Assembly (NCBI RefSeq): GCF_000172175.1
Contig: NZ_ABJL02000006.1
Location: forward strand, 62,001-126,000
Origin: Bacteroides intestinalis DSM 17393
GTDB lineage: Bacteria; Bacteroidota; Bacteroidia; Bacteroidales; Bacteroidaceae
Length of the DNA: 64,000 nucleotides
Direction: 5' to 3'
Position 1 is the stretch's first letter. Each line of letters starts with the position of its first letter. Shown here piece by piece: positions 44,401-52,846 of this stretch. The translations under genes were made by a program, and so were the position numbers. The notes under the pieces are model-generated. The model was not told the origin of the DNA. It saw only the letters and a list, made by a program, of their open reading frames with translations, and made no database searches.

Positions 44401-44627
44401 TTATCTAATGTGGTTAATATAAAATCTGATTTTAGATTTGCCGAGGCTGTCCTCTCGATATTCAAAAGTTTACCGGATAGCTGATAATAGTATCTCTGCA
44501 GTTCCGATGCTGCATAGTTTTCTAATGAAGTTCCACTACTTATTTGTAAAATCTGTGCTTGAACAGGTAGAACTAAAACAGCTATCAGGCAATATCCTAA
44601 TAAATATTTCTTCCAATCTTTCATCAT
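41412..44627 (-). CDS. Large unassigned glycosidase-like protein with CBM6-like and FN3-like modules
   Basis: This is a 1071-residue secreted protein (signal to ~residue 25, PVQA). Residues ~28-150 resemble the N-terminal domain of alpha-glucuronidase-type enzymes (SLENYAASELQRYYYQLSGK; GLLYGVYGLLEDHLGVRF). Residues ~165-500 look like a (beta/alpha)8 catalytic domain (RIRGFLPWTNFP, MNFIMIHNYNGF, KIGLGLDIDVILPEY). Residues ~555-680 are CBM6-like (GECVGYIMAGDWLKY), followed by FN3-like repeats (ALVTWRNEEPG; RLKWEKNPDVDMYRIYRS). The barrel is homologous to the next gene upstream. No known GH family is assigned with confidence. It overlaps both neighbours by 4 bp and so is co-translated with a mannanase. 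Confidence 0.75.
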   Translation of the reverse strand: MMKDWKKYLLGYCLIAVLVLPVQAQILQISSGTSLENYAASELQRYYYQLSGKLLNIERTASANLKSDFILTTLDNPLVDDWQKKGILKLKEKPGEQGYILQTVKNAGRRTLLIAGTDPCGLLYGVYGLLEDHLGVRFYMSGDILPEKRMRGHLPVINDVRTPQMRIRGFLPWTNFPQSATIYSWNDWRYVIDQAAKMRMNFIMIHNYNGFCGHNETFHNFEYNGYLSRGWMPTVKTGHGWLCPGWDINEYCFGASEIYDDYDFGADYGLHNETLTNSQIKEKGETVFRKVIDYAHQRGVKIGLGLDIDVILPEYQVSADERGVIAAQTAQLAKQYPYLDYLFCFQSEGSKDSVFYAKWQRVFDGFYEDMKRLSPSTHIVVSGWGMTAESVARLPKDVICAPISYYSAAFEPGNIYGEREYWGCPWLERDWSSSQYYYPYNVDLSETIHAYEKASENMKGFYALTWRLTDAVSPKMWYISKAPWYEAEELNSSEKVYGDYAKTNYGESVAKPITAIINQNEPFATDFAECQATPGFNEVVNTYPLMNIQSLSFAGKHGELMKIDAVNFQEKKGTKNAPSDEGGECVGYIMAGDWLKYDQVHFKDDVSLISLRVASASNGGIITISVGKLDGPIIASIDVKNTEGWQTWKSLTVPVKIDKGIYSLYVSFHPFNDITQANKLAEKQLNTIDSCIAVVTNLGQKKRLSYLRARIAGAKHHIALNSEFEKYQWTDLPGQMDSWARSFLYRIDDISSFGNIMSTQNRFVQQNYVEKINKLRKYQRVKAPSHVTAKGTQNGALVTWRNEEPGADIFVVCRDGKEIASLPISANQYVDTFNGKASYTVYVIDTDGNRSLPSIPYYCLAGDADNEAPVIVNPSPVTSVAQGHDVNIKLSMVDNRSVEDLSAVLHYRTIGCKEWKQIPFKHRIRAAFAVTVPAEEFSIQGMEYYITASDSRNVAMYPADAPARLHTIIVTGSGSNKLPSPVVRLTASNRLKWEKNPDVDMYRIYRSKSSDFATDASSFITFVGGQTTSFYDNGIDLDGTSLKGTYFYRVTAVSSDDMESNASEIIKIDYK

Positions 44628-46414
44628 CTCTTCAATTTTGTTTCAAGATAAGACTTCAAATCATTGTATTCTCTCCATAAACGCTGGTTTAAAGAGCTTA
44701 ACACACCTAATTCTCCACGAGAATGAATTCTTTGCATATAAGTCTCAAACATATCTTTCACCGGAGCCGCCATAAGGCTACGATAAGCCTCTTCATATTC
44801 TTCGAACGAACTGGCCGCAACGCCCTGTCTGTCATTCTTCTTAAGAATAAATGCAGGCATCATAGCTTTATCAACCTCTCCCAATAGCAATTCAAAACGG
44901 AACATTGCAATGAAACGTTGCAAATTATCTCGCTGGCTGCCCTCTGTTTTTTTCAGGACCTGTTCAGCAGTCCGAATCAAACTTTCCCGCAGTTTCACAT
45001 TTTGATCATCCAATAATCCCCATTCAGGAGTGAAGGCATAAAATTCTGGTGAGGGGACATTCCATTGTATTTGTTTAATATCCATTTGTGCCAACAGAGG
45101 AGCCAATAGTTTTGCAGCCTTATTACCCATATCCTCAGTCAGATATTCTTCATATAACTGTTCTACAGTCTTGTTGTCTATCTTATTTGAAGCAAAATGA
45201 GCAAATGTTCTAAAATTAAAACGAGGCTCTTCCGTACGCCAGTGAATAGCAATCACCCCATCCAGATTCTGCTTTGCAGCAAGTTTCACATGATCACGCA
45301 TCATTTCTACACGTGGTTGAAAATGCCAAAGCTGATGATCTCCCTCTAACCAAGGTACTGCCCACACAGTTCTGTTCTTAGCTATATCAGACAAGAATTC
45401 AGGCTGTGGACTTTTTCCTAAATCAGGATTTAAACAACTGAATATGATATCCTTTGGCAGAGCTCTGTCCAGTCCTTTCAATAAGGAAGGTAATTGATGA
45501 CCGCCTCCCCATCCTCCAAGAATTACTTTTGCATTCGAACCTTTAGATTTCAAATAGTCCGATGTCAATTTCATATATTCAAGTGCCCAAACTCCGACAA
45601 AACGGGCTGCACTATCAGCTGCCTCTTTAAAATAACCTTGTCCGGCGTTATATGCTTCAGCAAAAGAAGCATTCTCCAAAGCTTTCTCTATATTCACTCC
45701 CATAAATGAGTGTTCATTCAACCATAACCAGACATAATCAATATCAGGATAGGTTTCCAAAACATTATCAAGTGCTGCATAATGTATCTCTATCGCTATC
45801 TGACTTTTTGGATTCGGAATCATGTTAGACTCCCCAGGCCAGTAAAAACAGTCGCCCGCTACATTCAAAGAAAAATATTCAGGAGGAATTACTCCAAATT
45901 CAAATCCCATTGCCATACGTATACCACGTTCATGAGCCATGCTCAAAACATCACGCATCAACGTCTGCGATTTCTCATAATGCTCTCGTGGAGTAGAAGA
46001 AGTTACAGAAGCATCACTACCAAAAGCCTCCGCACCTTCCGGCAAAGAAAATACACGGTCAGTACCGAAAGCATAATCTTTCACTTTCATGGGTAAATAC
46101 CCCCAACGTGCAGTAAGAGAATTATCAAAACAAGCTTGAGGAAGAATATCCTTATATTCTATCTTGATCATCGGTTCCACATAAGTGGCATAACGTTCAC
46201 CCCCACCGGTATAATTATGAAATCCAATAAAATTAATACCATATTGCTGACATTCGTCCAGATAATCCCGATAGTCTTCCAAATTCCAGCCCGTAGGACC
46301 TGAAAGAAAGTTATGCCAAGGAAGTACTCCTCTAATATTAAATTTCTCTTGTGCCAACAAACTGACAGGTAAACATAATAGAATAAATATATATTGGATT
46401 TTTCGTATCATCAT
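44624..46414 (-). CDS. Unassigned glycosidase-like protein, barrel-only paralogue of the downstream gene
   Basis: This is a 596-residue secreted protein (signal to ~residue 21, SLLAQ). It starts directly with the barrel-like segment RGVLPWHNFLSG, matching RGFLPWTNFP of the 1071-residue neighbour, then INFIGFHNYTGG, RGIRMAMGFEFGVIPPEYF, DIDYVWLWLNEHSF and NLDGVIAIHWRTEEPRFNF. The Glu residues in FEFGV and WLNEHS are candidate catalytic acids. The C-terminal 150 residues are helical. No GH family was recognised. It is first of the nine-gene block 46414-32869, after a hairpin that separates it from the SGBP gene. Confidence 0.72.
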   Translation of the reverse strand: MMIRKIQYIFILLCLPVSLLAQEKFNIRGVLPWHNFLSGPTGWNLEDYRDYLDECQQYGINFIGFHNYTGGGERYATYVEPMIKIEYKDILPQACFDNSLTARWGYLPMKVKDYAFGTDRVFSLPEGAEAFGSDASVTSSTPREHYEKSQTLMRDVLSMAHERGIRMAMGFEFGVIPPEYFSLNVAGDCFYWPGESNMIPNPKSQIAIEIHYAALDNVLETYPDIDYVWLWLNEHSFMGVNIEKALENASFAEAYNAGQGYFKEAADSAARFVGVWALEYMKLTSDYLKSKGSNAKVILGGWGGGHQLPSLLKGLDRALPKDIIFSCLNPDLGKSPQPEFLSDIAKNRTVWAVPWLEGDHQLWHFQPRVEMMRDHVKLAAKQNLDGVIAIHWRTEEPRFNFRTFAHFASNKIDNKTVEQLYEEYLTEDMGNKAAKLLAPLLAQMDIKQIQWNVPSPEFYAFTPEWGLLDDQNVKLRESLIRTAEQVLKKTEGSQRDNLQRFIAMFRFELLLGEVDKAMMPAFILKKNDRQGVAASSFEEYEEAYRSLMAAPVKDMFETYMQRIHSRGELGVLSSLNQRLWREYNDLKSYLETKLKR

Positions 46415-46433
46415 TCAAGCTTTTTTAAAGGAT

Positions 46434-46473
46434 AAAAGAGAGGTAGCTCGTTTTTCATAACTGCCTCTCTTTT
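46434..46473 (-). terminator. Hairpin between SGBP gene and the hydrolase/methyltransferase block
   Basis: AAAAGAGAGG at 46434-46443 pairs perfectly with CCTCTCTTTT at 46464-46473 around a 20-base loop, followed on the minus strand by ATCC. The T-rich stem end makes it terminator-like. It may reduce read-through from SusCD so that binding proteins are made in excess over enzymes. Confidence 0.6.
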
Positions 46474-46534
46474 GAAATTATACTCTCATCTGAAAAACTG
46501 TTCTTTTAACCTTATAAAAGGATATAGCCAGTAC

Positions 46535-47641
46535 TTAGTCTTTAGGCACAATACGGAAATTGTCAAAACTGATATCGGTATCTTCTGCATAACTGTTACC
46601 CATGATCTGTAGAACACCATCGGCAGGAACACTTCCCTTCCACATTGTACCCAATTCAAGAGTTACTGTCTGCCACTCACCATTTGTATTTAAAGCAAGT
46701 CCTGAAGCAAAAGGTTCCCAGTCATAATTTATCTGAGAGAAATAGAAACGAATCTGACGCTTAGTCAAAGGCTTCAATGTATTCACTTCAAACTTCAGCA
46801 GGTAATTATTTTGATTGGCCAGTACTTCCGGGAAATACTCAACAGCAAGTTGTGAGATACCAGTCACTGAATTCCAGTCCCAATCATTTGCATCGCCTTT
46901 GGCTATATTGAAGCGGCAATATTGTCCGCTAATAGCTACCGGGGTAGGACCACTACTCAGATATTGTCCACCTCCCCATCCTGTAAATGGATCATAATCA
47001 CATAGCATATTGCCCTTTTCTTTATATTTTCCAGGAACCATTACCTCTCCTACAACCGGGCTGACTATTTTAACTTTAGCACCAACTGCAGCATCAGTAG
47101 GAAGTTTGAAATATAAAGTATCCTGTACCGCTCTTACTATTTCCATCTCACGGTCACCAAAGTATAACTTACCCGATTCAGTAGTTATCTCATACAGATC
47201 AAAATAGTCTCCCACAATTTTCATCATTTCGCCTGCAGGAGTGAATTCATTATACATACCATCAATCCGCAAATCCGGGACAAAGACAGAAAGAGGCGTG
47301 GTTACCGTTGCGCTACCAGTTGACAAGGTTATCAGATTATTTACATTTTCAGGAATCACCCTCGGAATAGGAAATGTAATTTCATTGGATGTTATGTATG
47401 CCTCTAACATGTCTACCGGAACATCATTCACTAAAATAGATGTAACAGCATTCAACCCAGTACCTTGCACAATAATATATTGTGCAAGATTAGCTTTATC
47501 AATAGCTTCCTTACGGTCAGTCACCGTAGACACCTTTGCTATACTTAAGGGAGCAATCGCTTCATCATCATCAGAGCAAGATGAGAATGCACCACACCCT
47601 AATATCGCCAAAACTAATAAAGTATATTTTAATGTTTTCAT
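46535..47641 (-). CDS. IPT/TIG-domain surface glycan-binding lipoprotein (SusE/F position)
   Basis: This is a 368-residue lipoprotein (lipobox GAFSSC). An IPT/TIG-like domain lies at ~30-200 (QYIIVQGTGLNAVTSILVNDVPV; MMKIVGDYFDLY) and a jelly-roll-like carbohydrate-binding region at ~215-368 (QYCRFNIAK; GEWQTVTLELG; DISFDNFRI). Proteins of this build, encoded right after SusD, bind the target glycan at the cell surface. The gene starts 33 bp after the SusD stop, so it belongs to the susCD transcript. Confidence 0.85.
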   Translation of the reverse strand: MKTLKYTLLVLAILGCGAFSSCSDDDEAIAPLSIAKVSTVTDRKEAIDKANLAQYIIVQGTGLNAVTSILVNDVPVDMLEAYITSNEITFPIPRVIPENVNNLITLSTGSATVTTPLSVFVPDLRIDGMYNEFTPAGEMMKIVGDYFDLYEITTESGKLYFGDREMEIVRAVQDTLYFKLPTDAAVGAKVKIVSPVVGEVMVPGKYKEKGNMLCDYDPFTGWGGGQYLSSGPTPVAISGQYCRFNIAKGDANDWDWNSVTGISQLAVEYFPEVLANQNNYLLKFEVNTLKPLTKRQIRFYFSQINYDWEPFASGLALNTNGEWQTVTLELGTMWKGSVPADGVLQIMGNSYAEDTDISFDNFRIVPKD

Positions 47642-47674
47642 TGTTTCTTCATTTAAGTTTATACAGAATACTCA

Positions 47675-49342
47675 TTACCAACCCGGATTATTAGAGTCAA
47701 TCTTATCATTGGCATTGACTTCACTAATAGGCAGCGGATAAAGCAAATTACGTTCCAAACGACGTTTAGTAACATTATGCTCATCCATATCAATAGCATT
47801 CATTACTCCCAAATAAATACCCCAGCGGAATAAATCGTACCGACGATCTGCTTCATACGCCAACTCGCGGGCACGTTCTTCAAGTACAGCAGAACGGAAC
47901 TCATTCTGATTCATGCCAGAGAACAGAGTCGCATTTGCACGTGTACGGATTCTATTAACCTGATTATAAGCCTCAGCATCCGGTCCACCATTCAATTCAT
48001 TCACAGCTTCCGCATAAATCAGCATAATATCCGGCAAACGAAGCAGTGGAAAATGGAAATCACTGTTCTTTTGTTTACGATCTGTCACAAATGTAAATTT
48101 AGTCAACTTTGCTAATGTCCAACCTTCGCCTTCCTGATATACTTCCGTACCATCAAATGCATTGCCTTCACTATCATAAACCTCTTTATTGGCTACTTTA
48201 TCAGCATACCAACGTGGATAATAATTATAAATCACCTTTCCATTAGAAATACCACCAGAAGCATACCGGTGTATAACTCCGTCTACAGCACGCTTATCTT
48301 TCTCTTCAAAAAGTAAATACCAGTGGTCACGCATTCCATACCAGTTACCTTCCATCGTACCGTCTTCCTTAAAGATACCTACATAGTCCTGGCAAATCGT
48401 ATTACCAAAATCAGCATCAGCACTTTTAGCCTGAGCCATCCAGATATGTTCCCCCTTATTACGGTTAGCAATGGACCACACATCCATATATTTATCAAAC
48501 AAGGTATACTCCTGTATTACTTCCCATGCCTTATCACGTGCCAACTCATAATACTTTTTCGAATCAAAACTTTCATATCCGGCCACAGTTTGTGCAGTAT
48601 GCGTAATTGCTTGTGGTTCCGGGTTAGAAGGTTTTCCACCTTTAACTACAATGGGTACTCCGGACATTGCTCCTGATGCCATTGTTGCATAAACTTTTGC
48701 TAATAGTGCTTTTGCTGCACCACTTGAAGCATGTCCTTCGATGAAACCTGCATCATTTTTAGAATACATATTCTCTGCCTGATCCAGTAGTTCAATAATA
48801 TGTGCATAAACATCAGCTACGGAAGAACGAGCCTGATGCATATCTTCACCTTCTGATATAGATTTTCTGAAAATAGGTACCGGACCATAATTTCTGACCA
48901 GATTAAAATAAGCCCATGCTTTCAGGAAACATAATTGTCCTAAAGCATCTTCCTTACTTTCAGGGGTTAGATTGTTCATTGCAGTAATCTTAGAAGTAGC
49001 CAAATTAGCACGATGAATCAATGTATAACACCCTTGCCACATGTGGTCTATTCCCCAAAATCCCTGCGGATTACCAGCTCCCACATTACCAAATGCCCAT
49101 GAAGCACCAGAAGCATAGTCACAATCCATATTCGTGAGATACAGATAAGAACCCGGAGCAATAAAATTGGTAATAATGGTATTGTAAGCTCCTGTTACAA
49201 GTTGTGAAGCAGCGCTTTCACTGTCTCCCAACTGCTCAGGAGAAACAAAATCGTATGCTTTCTCTTCCAACAGGTTGTCGCAAGAGCATGCAGCCACAGC
49301 CGCCCACAACAATATGACTGATTTTAATATAATCTTTTTCAT
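47675..49342 (-). CDS. SusD/RagB-like nutrient-binding outer-membrane lipoprotein
   Basis: This is a 555-residue surface lipoprotein with lipobox Cys19 (AAVAAC). N-terminal SusD helices carry the TPR-like scaffold (GQLCFLKAWAYFNLVRNYGPVP). The conserved C-terminal RagB signature is present (FPLLRLPDIMLIYAEAVNEL and YNQVNRIRTRANA), with the final LYPLPISEVNANDKI segment. It forms the lid of the SusC transporter encoded 25 bp upstream. Confidence 0.96.
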   Translation of the reverse strand: MKKIILKSVILLWAAVAACSCDNLLEEKAYDFVSPEQLGDSESAASQLVTGAYNTIITNFIAPGSYLYLTNMDCDYASGASWAFGNVGAGNPQGFWGIDHMWQGCYTLIHRANLATSKITAMNNLTPESKEDALGQLCFLKAWAYFNLVRNYGPVPIFRKSISEGEDMHQARSSVADVYAHIIELLDQAENMYSKNDAGFIEGHASSGAAKALLAKVYATMASGAMSGVPIVVKGGKPSNPEPQAITHTAQTVAGYESFDSKKYYELARDKAWEVIQEYTLFDKYMDVWSIANRNKGEHIWMAQAKSADADFGNTICQDYVGIFKEDGTMEGNWYGMRDHWYLLFEEKDKRAVDGVIHRYASGGISNGKVIYNYYPRWYADKVANKEVYDSEGNAFDGTEVYQEGEGWTLAKLTKFTFVTDRKQKNSDFHFPLLRLPDIMLIYAEAVNELNGGPDAEAYNQVNRIRTRANATLFSGMNQNEFRSAVLEERARELAYEADRRYDLFRWGIYLGVMNAIDMDEHNVTKRRLERNLLYPLPISEVNANDKIDSNNPGW

Positions 49343-49367
49343 AACTTTCTTTGAATTGAATTAAACG

Positions 49368-52300
49368 TTAGAATGTACATTGCAAACCGAATGAAAAAGT
49401 ACGGCTGCTTGGATAAGAGAACATATCCACTCCACGACGTGAAGAATCGCTACCGAAAGAGTTTACATCCGGGTCAAACCAACTATAACCGGAGATTGTA
49501 AATACATTGCTTACAGAAACATATAGATTCACTGATTCTATCCCTTTAAATGAAGGTATCCATTTATAACCCAAATTAATATTTTTCATTCTGAGGTAAG
49601 ATCCGTCTTCTACATAACGATCAGACAATTTCATAGTTCTACCATAACCAGCATAAGCTTTCGGCCATTTCGCAATCGCTCTGTTTTCTGGAGTCCACCG
49701 GGTATTATACATTTCTTGTGGAATATTACCGATACCGCTCATTGTTACTTCCATCAAGTTAGCATTGAAAATATCACCTCCCACACATCCTTGCAGGAAG
49801 AAACTCAAAGAGAAGTTCTTATAAGAGAAATTATGCGTCATACCAAATGTAAAATCAGGATTGGTATCTCCAATAATCTGGCGGTCAGCGTTTGTAATAC
49901 CGGCTACACCATCAAGGTCCTTATATTTCACTTCACCAATCATAGCTTTACATACAGCATCCGATTCATTGGCATAGAAAGGATCTGATCTCACCTCTGC
50001 AATGTTATCATAGAATCCGTCTTCTACAAAACCATAAATTGTACCGATCGGCAATCCATTACGTTGCAAGAAAACATTATCAGCTTTACTCCATCCTTGT
50101 GCAAACTGGTCACCAGGAAGTCCACTAATCTTATTACGGTTGAAAGAGATATTTGCATCGAAATCCCAATTAAAATCCTTTGTTGCCACTGCATAGAACT
50201 TACCGGAGATTTCAAGCCCCTTATTGGTTACATTACCAAAGTTCGTAGTCATGTTAGAAAAGCCTGTACTTTGAGGAATCTGTATATTCTGCAACAAGTC
50301 TGATGTCTTCTTATAATAAAGATCAACTGTTAAGTTTACTCTGTTCTTAAAGAATCCCATATCCACACCCACATTATATTGGCTGGTTGTTTCCCATTTT
50401 AAATCCGGATTTGCCGGACCTCTCCAGGTTAGGTTGGCAAAACCACTGGCAAGCGCACCATTAATAGGATAATTGGCCACAGTCAAATAATCGCGTGTAG
50501 CATAAGCACCAATAGCCTGATTACCTGTCTGACCATAACTTGCACGTACTTTCAGGTTACTGAAGATATTCAGTCTCTTAATAAATTCTTCTTCCGAGGC
50601 ACGCCATGCAATAGCACCTGATGCAAAGTTCGACCATTTATTACCAGGAGCAAACTTACTGGAACCATCGCGACGGAAAGAAGCAGTGAACAGATATTTG
50701 TTCATTAAACTATAATTGGCACGTCCCAGGAAAGAAACCAAAGAAGTCATGCCGCGCCCACTGGTCGGCTTACCCGGATTAACGGCTGCACTCATATCAT
50801 AATCTTCTGTTATATCTTGCGGAAAACCGGTGGCAGTCATGGCTTTATTACCATAATCACCTTTTTCATAAGAGAAAGCAACCACTGCATTCAAAGAGTG
50901 ATTCTTATTAAACTCTTTGTTATAAGTAGCCATTGTTTCGAGTACCAGATTCTTTGCCCAGTTATCAGCTTTAGAAGCATAGCCGTTCACCGGATCCTTA
51001 CCCTCCACAGTCTCACGATTATAATACACATTACGTTCGTTTCCATTATAAGAGAAACCTACATTCTGACGGAGTTTTAAATCTTTAATCGGAGTTATCT
51101 CCAGATAAGAAGAAGAGAAGAATGTATTAGTAGTCAGTTCATCTTTTGCTGCACGCGTATAAACATACGGATTGGAAGAGAACCAATTCAACTGAGCATT
51201 ATTCGTTTCATCATCCAAAGGAGCAGTAGCTGGATAAAACAAAGTTCCACGAATAATACCATCACTTACAGAGTTTGTCTTTGCCAACTTATTCAATGAA
51301 TTGGTGAAGCTCATATTAGTTCCGATTTCAATCCACTCATGTACTTTACGAGCTACATTTGCACGGAATGTATAACGTTTATAACCAGAGTTGTTAATAA
51401 TACCTTCCTGATCCAATATGTTACCGGAAATTGCATAGTACCCTTTATCACTGGAACCACTAACACTCAAGTTATATTCCTGAGAAAGAGCTGTTTCAAA
51501 CACTTCATCCTGCCAATTCACACTTGGATACTTACCAGTTCTGTAATCGTCCGGTCCCGGAGAGTATACCGCTTCTCCTGTAGCCGGATCAACAGTGGAT
51601 GTTCCCGGATAAGGTATTTTTTCATTTGCCCCATCATACTTATTAAACATCTCCGCAGCCTCATTACGATATTTAGCATACGTATAACCATCCAGCATAT
51701 CCATCTTCTTCACCACTTTTGAGATTCCGAAATTAGCGCTGAAACTAATATTATCTTTGCCCTTAGCACCACGTTTTGTCGTAATCAGTACAACACCGTT
51801 GGCACCACGTGAGCCATAGATAGCAGTAGCAGAAGCATCTTTCAGGATTTCAATAGATTCAATATCTGCCGGATTGATGGCAGAAAGCGGATTGGTAGTT
51901 TGGAGCATACCATCTTTACCGGTTCCCGGAGTACCACTTGTTGTGAAAGGAATACCATCCACAATATAAAGCGGTTCTGTAGATGTAGAGAATGAGTTTG
52001 CACCACGGATCTGAATACTTACACCTGCTCCCGGAGCACCATCGTTCTGATTAACCTGTACACCGGCAATACGCCCCTGCAAGCTTTGATTGATACTGAT
52101 CGGATTGGTTTTCATCAACTCATCACTCTTAATACTGGTGACCGATCCCGTTAAATCACTTTTCTTCATCGTACCGTAACCAACTACCACGACTTCATCA
52201 AGTAATTCCGTGTCCTCTGCCATTCTTACATTCAGAGTTCTCTGTCCAGGTTTCAAGGTTATCGTTTGTTCCTTATAACCTATACATGAGAAGACCAGCA

Positions 52301-52505
52301 CATTTTTCCCTTTAGGAACATTCACGCTATACCGACCTTCCGTATCAGCAATGGAACCTACCCCGGCATCCTTAACCAACACATTGGCTCCAATCAATGG
52401 AGAACCATCGTTAGCATCAGTAATAGTACCGGTAACGATGGATTCCTGAGCCATCACATGACTACTCATTAAGAGCGCCATCAGAAACAACATAATGTTT
52501 TTCAT
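49368..52505 (-). CDS. SusC-like TonB-dependent outer-membrane transporter of the mannan PUL
   Basis: This 1045-residue receptor imports mannan oligosaccharides across the outer membrane. The ATG at 52505 (MKNIMLFLMALLMSSHVMAQ) is chosen because it gives a clean signal peptide; the upstream GTG at 52514 has no better support. Domains are a carboxypeptidase-regulatory-like domain at ~24-100, the TonB box region DEVVVVGYGTMKKSDL, the plug (IQIRGANSFSTSTEPLYIVDGI) and a 22-strand barrel to the terminal FGLQCTF. It pairs with the SusD encoded next. Confidence 0.96.
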   Translation of the reverse strand: MKNIMLFLMALLMSSHVMAQESIVTGTITDANDGSPLIGANVLVKDAGVGSIADTEGRYSVNVPKGKNVLVFSCIGYKEQTITLKPGQRTLNVRMAEDTELLDEVVVVGYGTMKKSDLTGSVTSIKSDELMKTNPISINQSLQGRIAGVQVNQNDGAPGAGVSIQIRGANSFSTSTEPLYIVDGIPFTTSGTPGTGKDGMLQTTNPLSAINPADIESIEILKDASATAIYGSRGANGVVLITTKRGAKGKDNISFSANFGISKVVKKMDMLDGYTYAKYRNEAAEMFNKYDGANEKIPYPGTSTVDPATGEAVYSPGPDDYRTGKYPSVNWQDEVFETALSQEYNLSVSGSSDKGYYAISGNILDQEGIINNSGYKRYTFRANVARKVHEWIEIGTNMSFTNSLNKLAKTNSVSDGIIRGTLFYPATAPLDDETNNAQLNWFSSNPYVYTRAAKDELTTNTFFSSSYLEITPIKDLKLRQNVGFSYNGNERNVYYNRETVEGKDPVNGYASKADNWAKNLVLETMATYNKEFNKNHSLNAVVAFSYEKGDYGNKAMTATGFPQDITEDYDMSAAVNPGKPTSGRGMTSLVSFLGRANYSLMNKYLFTASFRRDGSSKFAPGNKWSNFASGAIAWRASEEEFIKRLNIFSNLKVRASYGQTGNQAIGAYATRDYLTVANYPINGALASGFANLTWRGPANPDLKWETTSQYNVGVDMGFFKNRVNLTVDLYYKKTSDLLQNIQIPQSTGFSNMTTNFGNVTNKGLEISGKFYAVATKDFNWDFDANISFNRNKISGLPGDQFAQGWSKADNVFLQRNGLPIGTIYGFVEDGFYDNIAEVRSDPFYANESDAVCKAMIGEVKYKDLDGVAGITNADRQIIGDTNPDFTFGMTHNFSYKNFSLSFFLQGCVGGDIFNANLMEVTMSGIGNIPQEMYNTRWTPENRAIAKWPKAYAGYGRTMKLSDRYVEDGSYLRMKNINLGYKWIPSFKGIESVNLYVSVSNVFTISGYSWFDPDVNSFGSDSSRRGVDMFSYPSSRTFSFGLQCTF

Positions 52506-52544
52506 ATATAACACTGATTTAAAATAATAAATTCTTCAACACTG

Positions 52545-52588
52545 CAAATATAGCTGCCGTCTCTATGATAAACAAGTACAATTTTATC
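52545..52588 (-). promoter_or_regulatory. Promoter plus operator of the susCD-SGBP unit
   Basis: The -7 box TATATTTG is at 52552-52545. The plus-strand element AACAAGTACAATTTTATC (52571-52588) is 18 bp upstream of it, the same spacing as at the GH26 and GH3-PA14 promoters. The rest of the 52506-52846 gap is AT-rich, with no gene or strong hairpin seen. Confidence 0.7.
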
Positions 52589-52846
52589 ATTAACTAATAC
52601 TATTTCGACACTATGCAATAAGTATCTGATCAGAAGGCATACCCCATTCAAACACGTTATATAAAACGAGTTGAAGAGTTTTTACCTAACATAGTTAAAA
52701 GTTAAATTAATACATTTCAAGAAAAGTATTCCTATATTATATTATCCCAATATAAGAATAAAAAAGCATCATATCACAGACTATAAACTATCCATTAAAA
52801 CAATCTTTTCCCCTAAAAAAGCACCTATATCCTGACTCAACTAACC

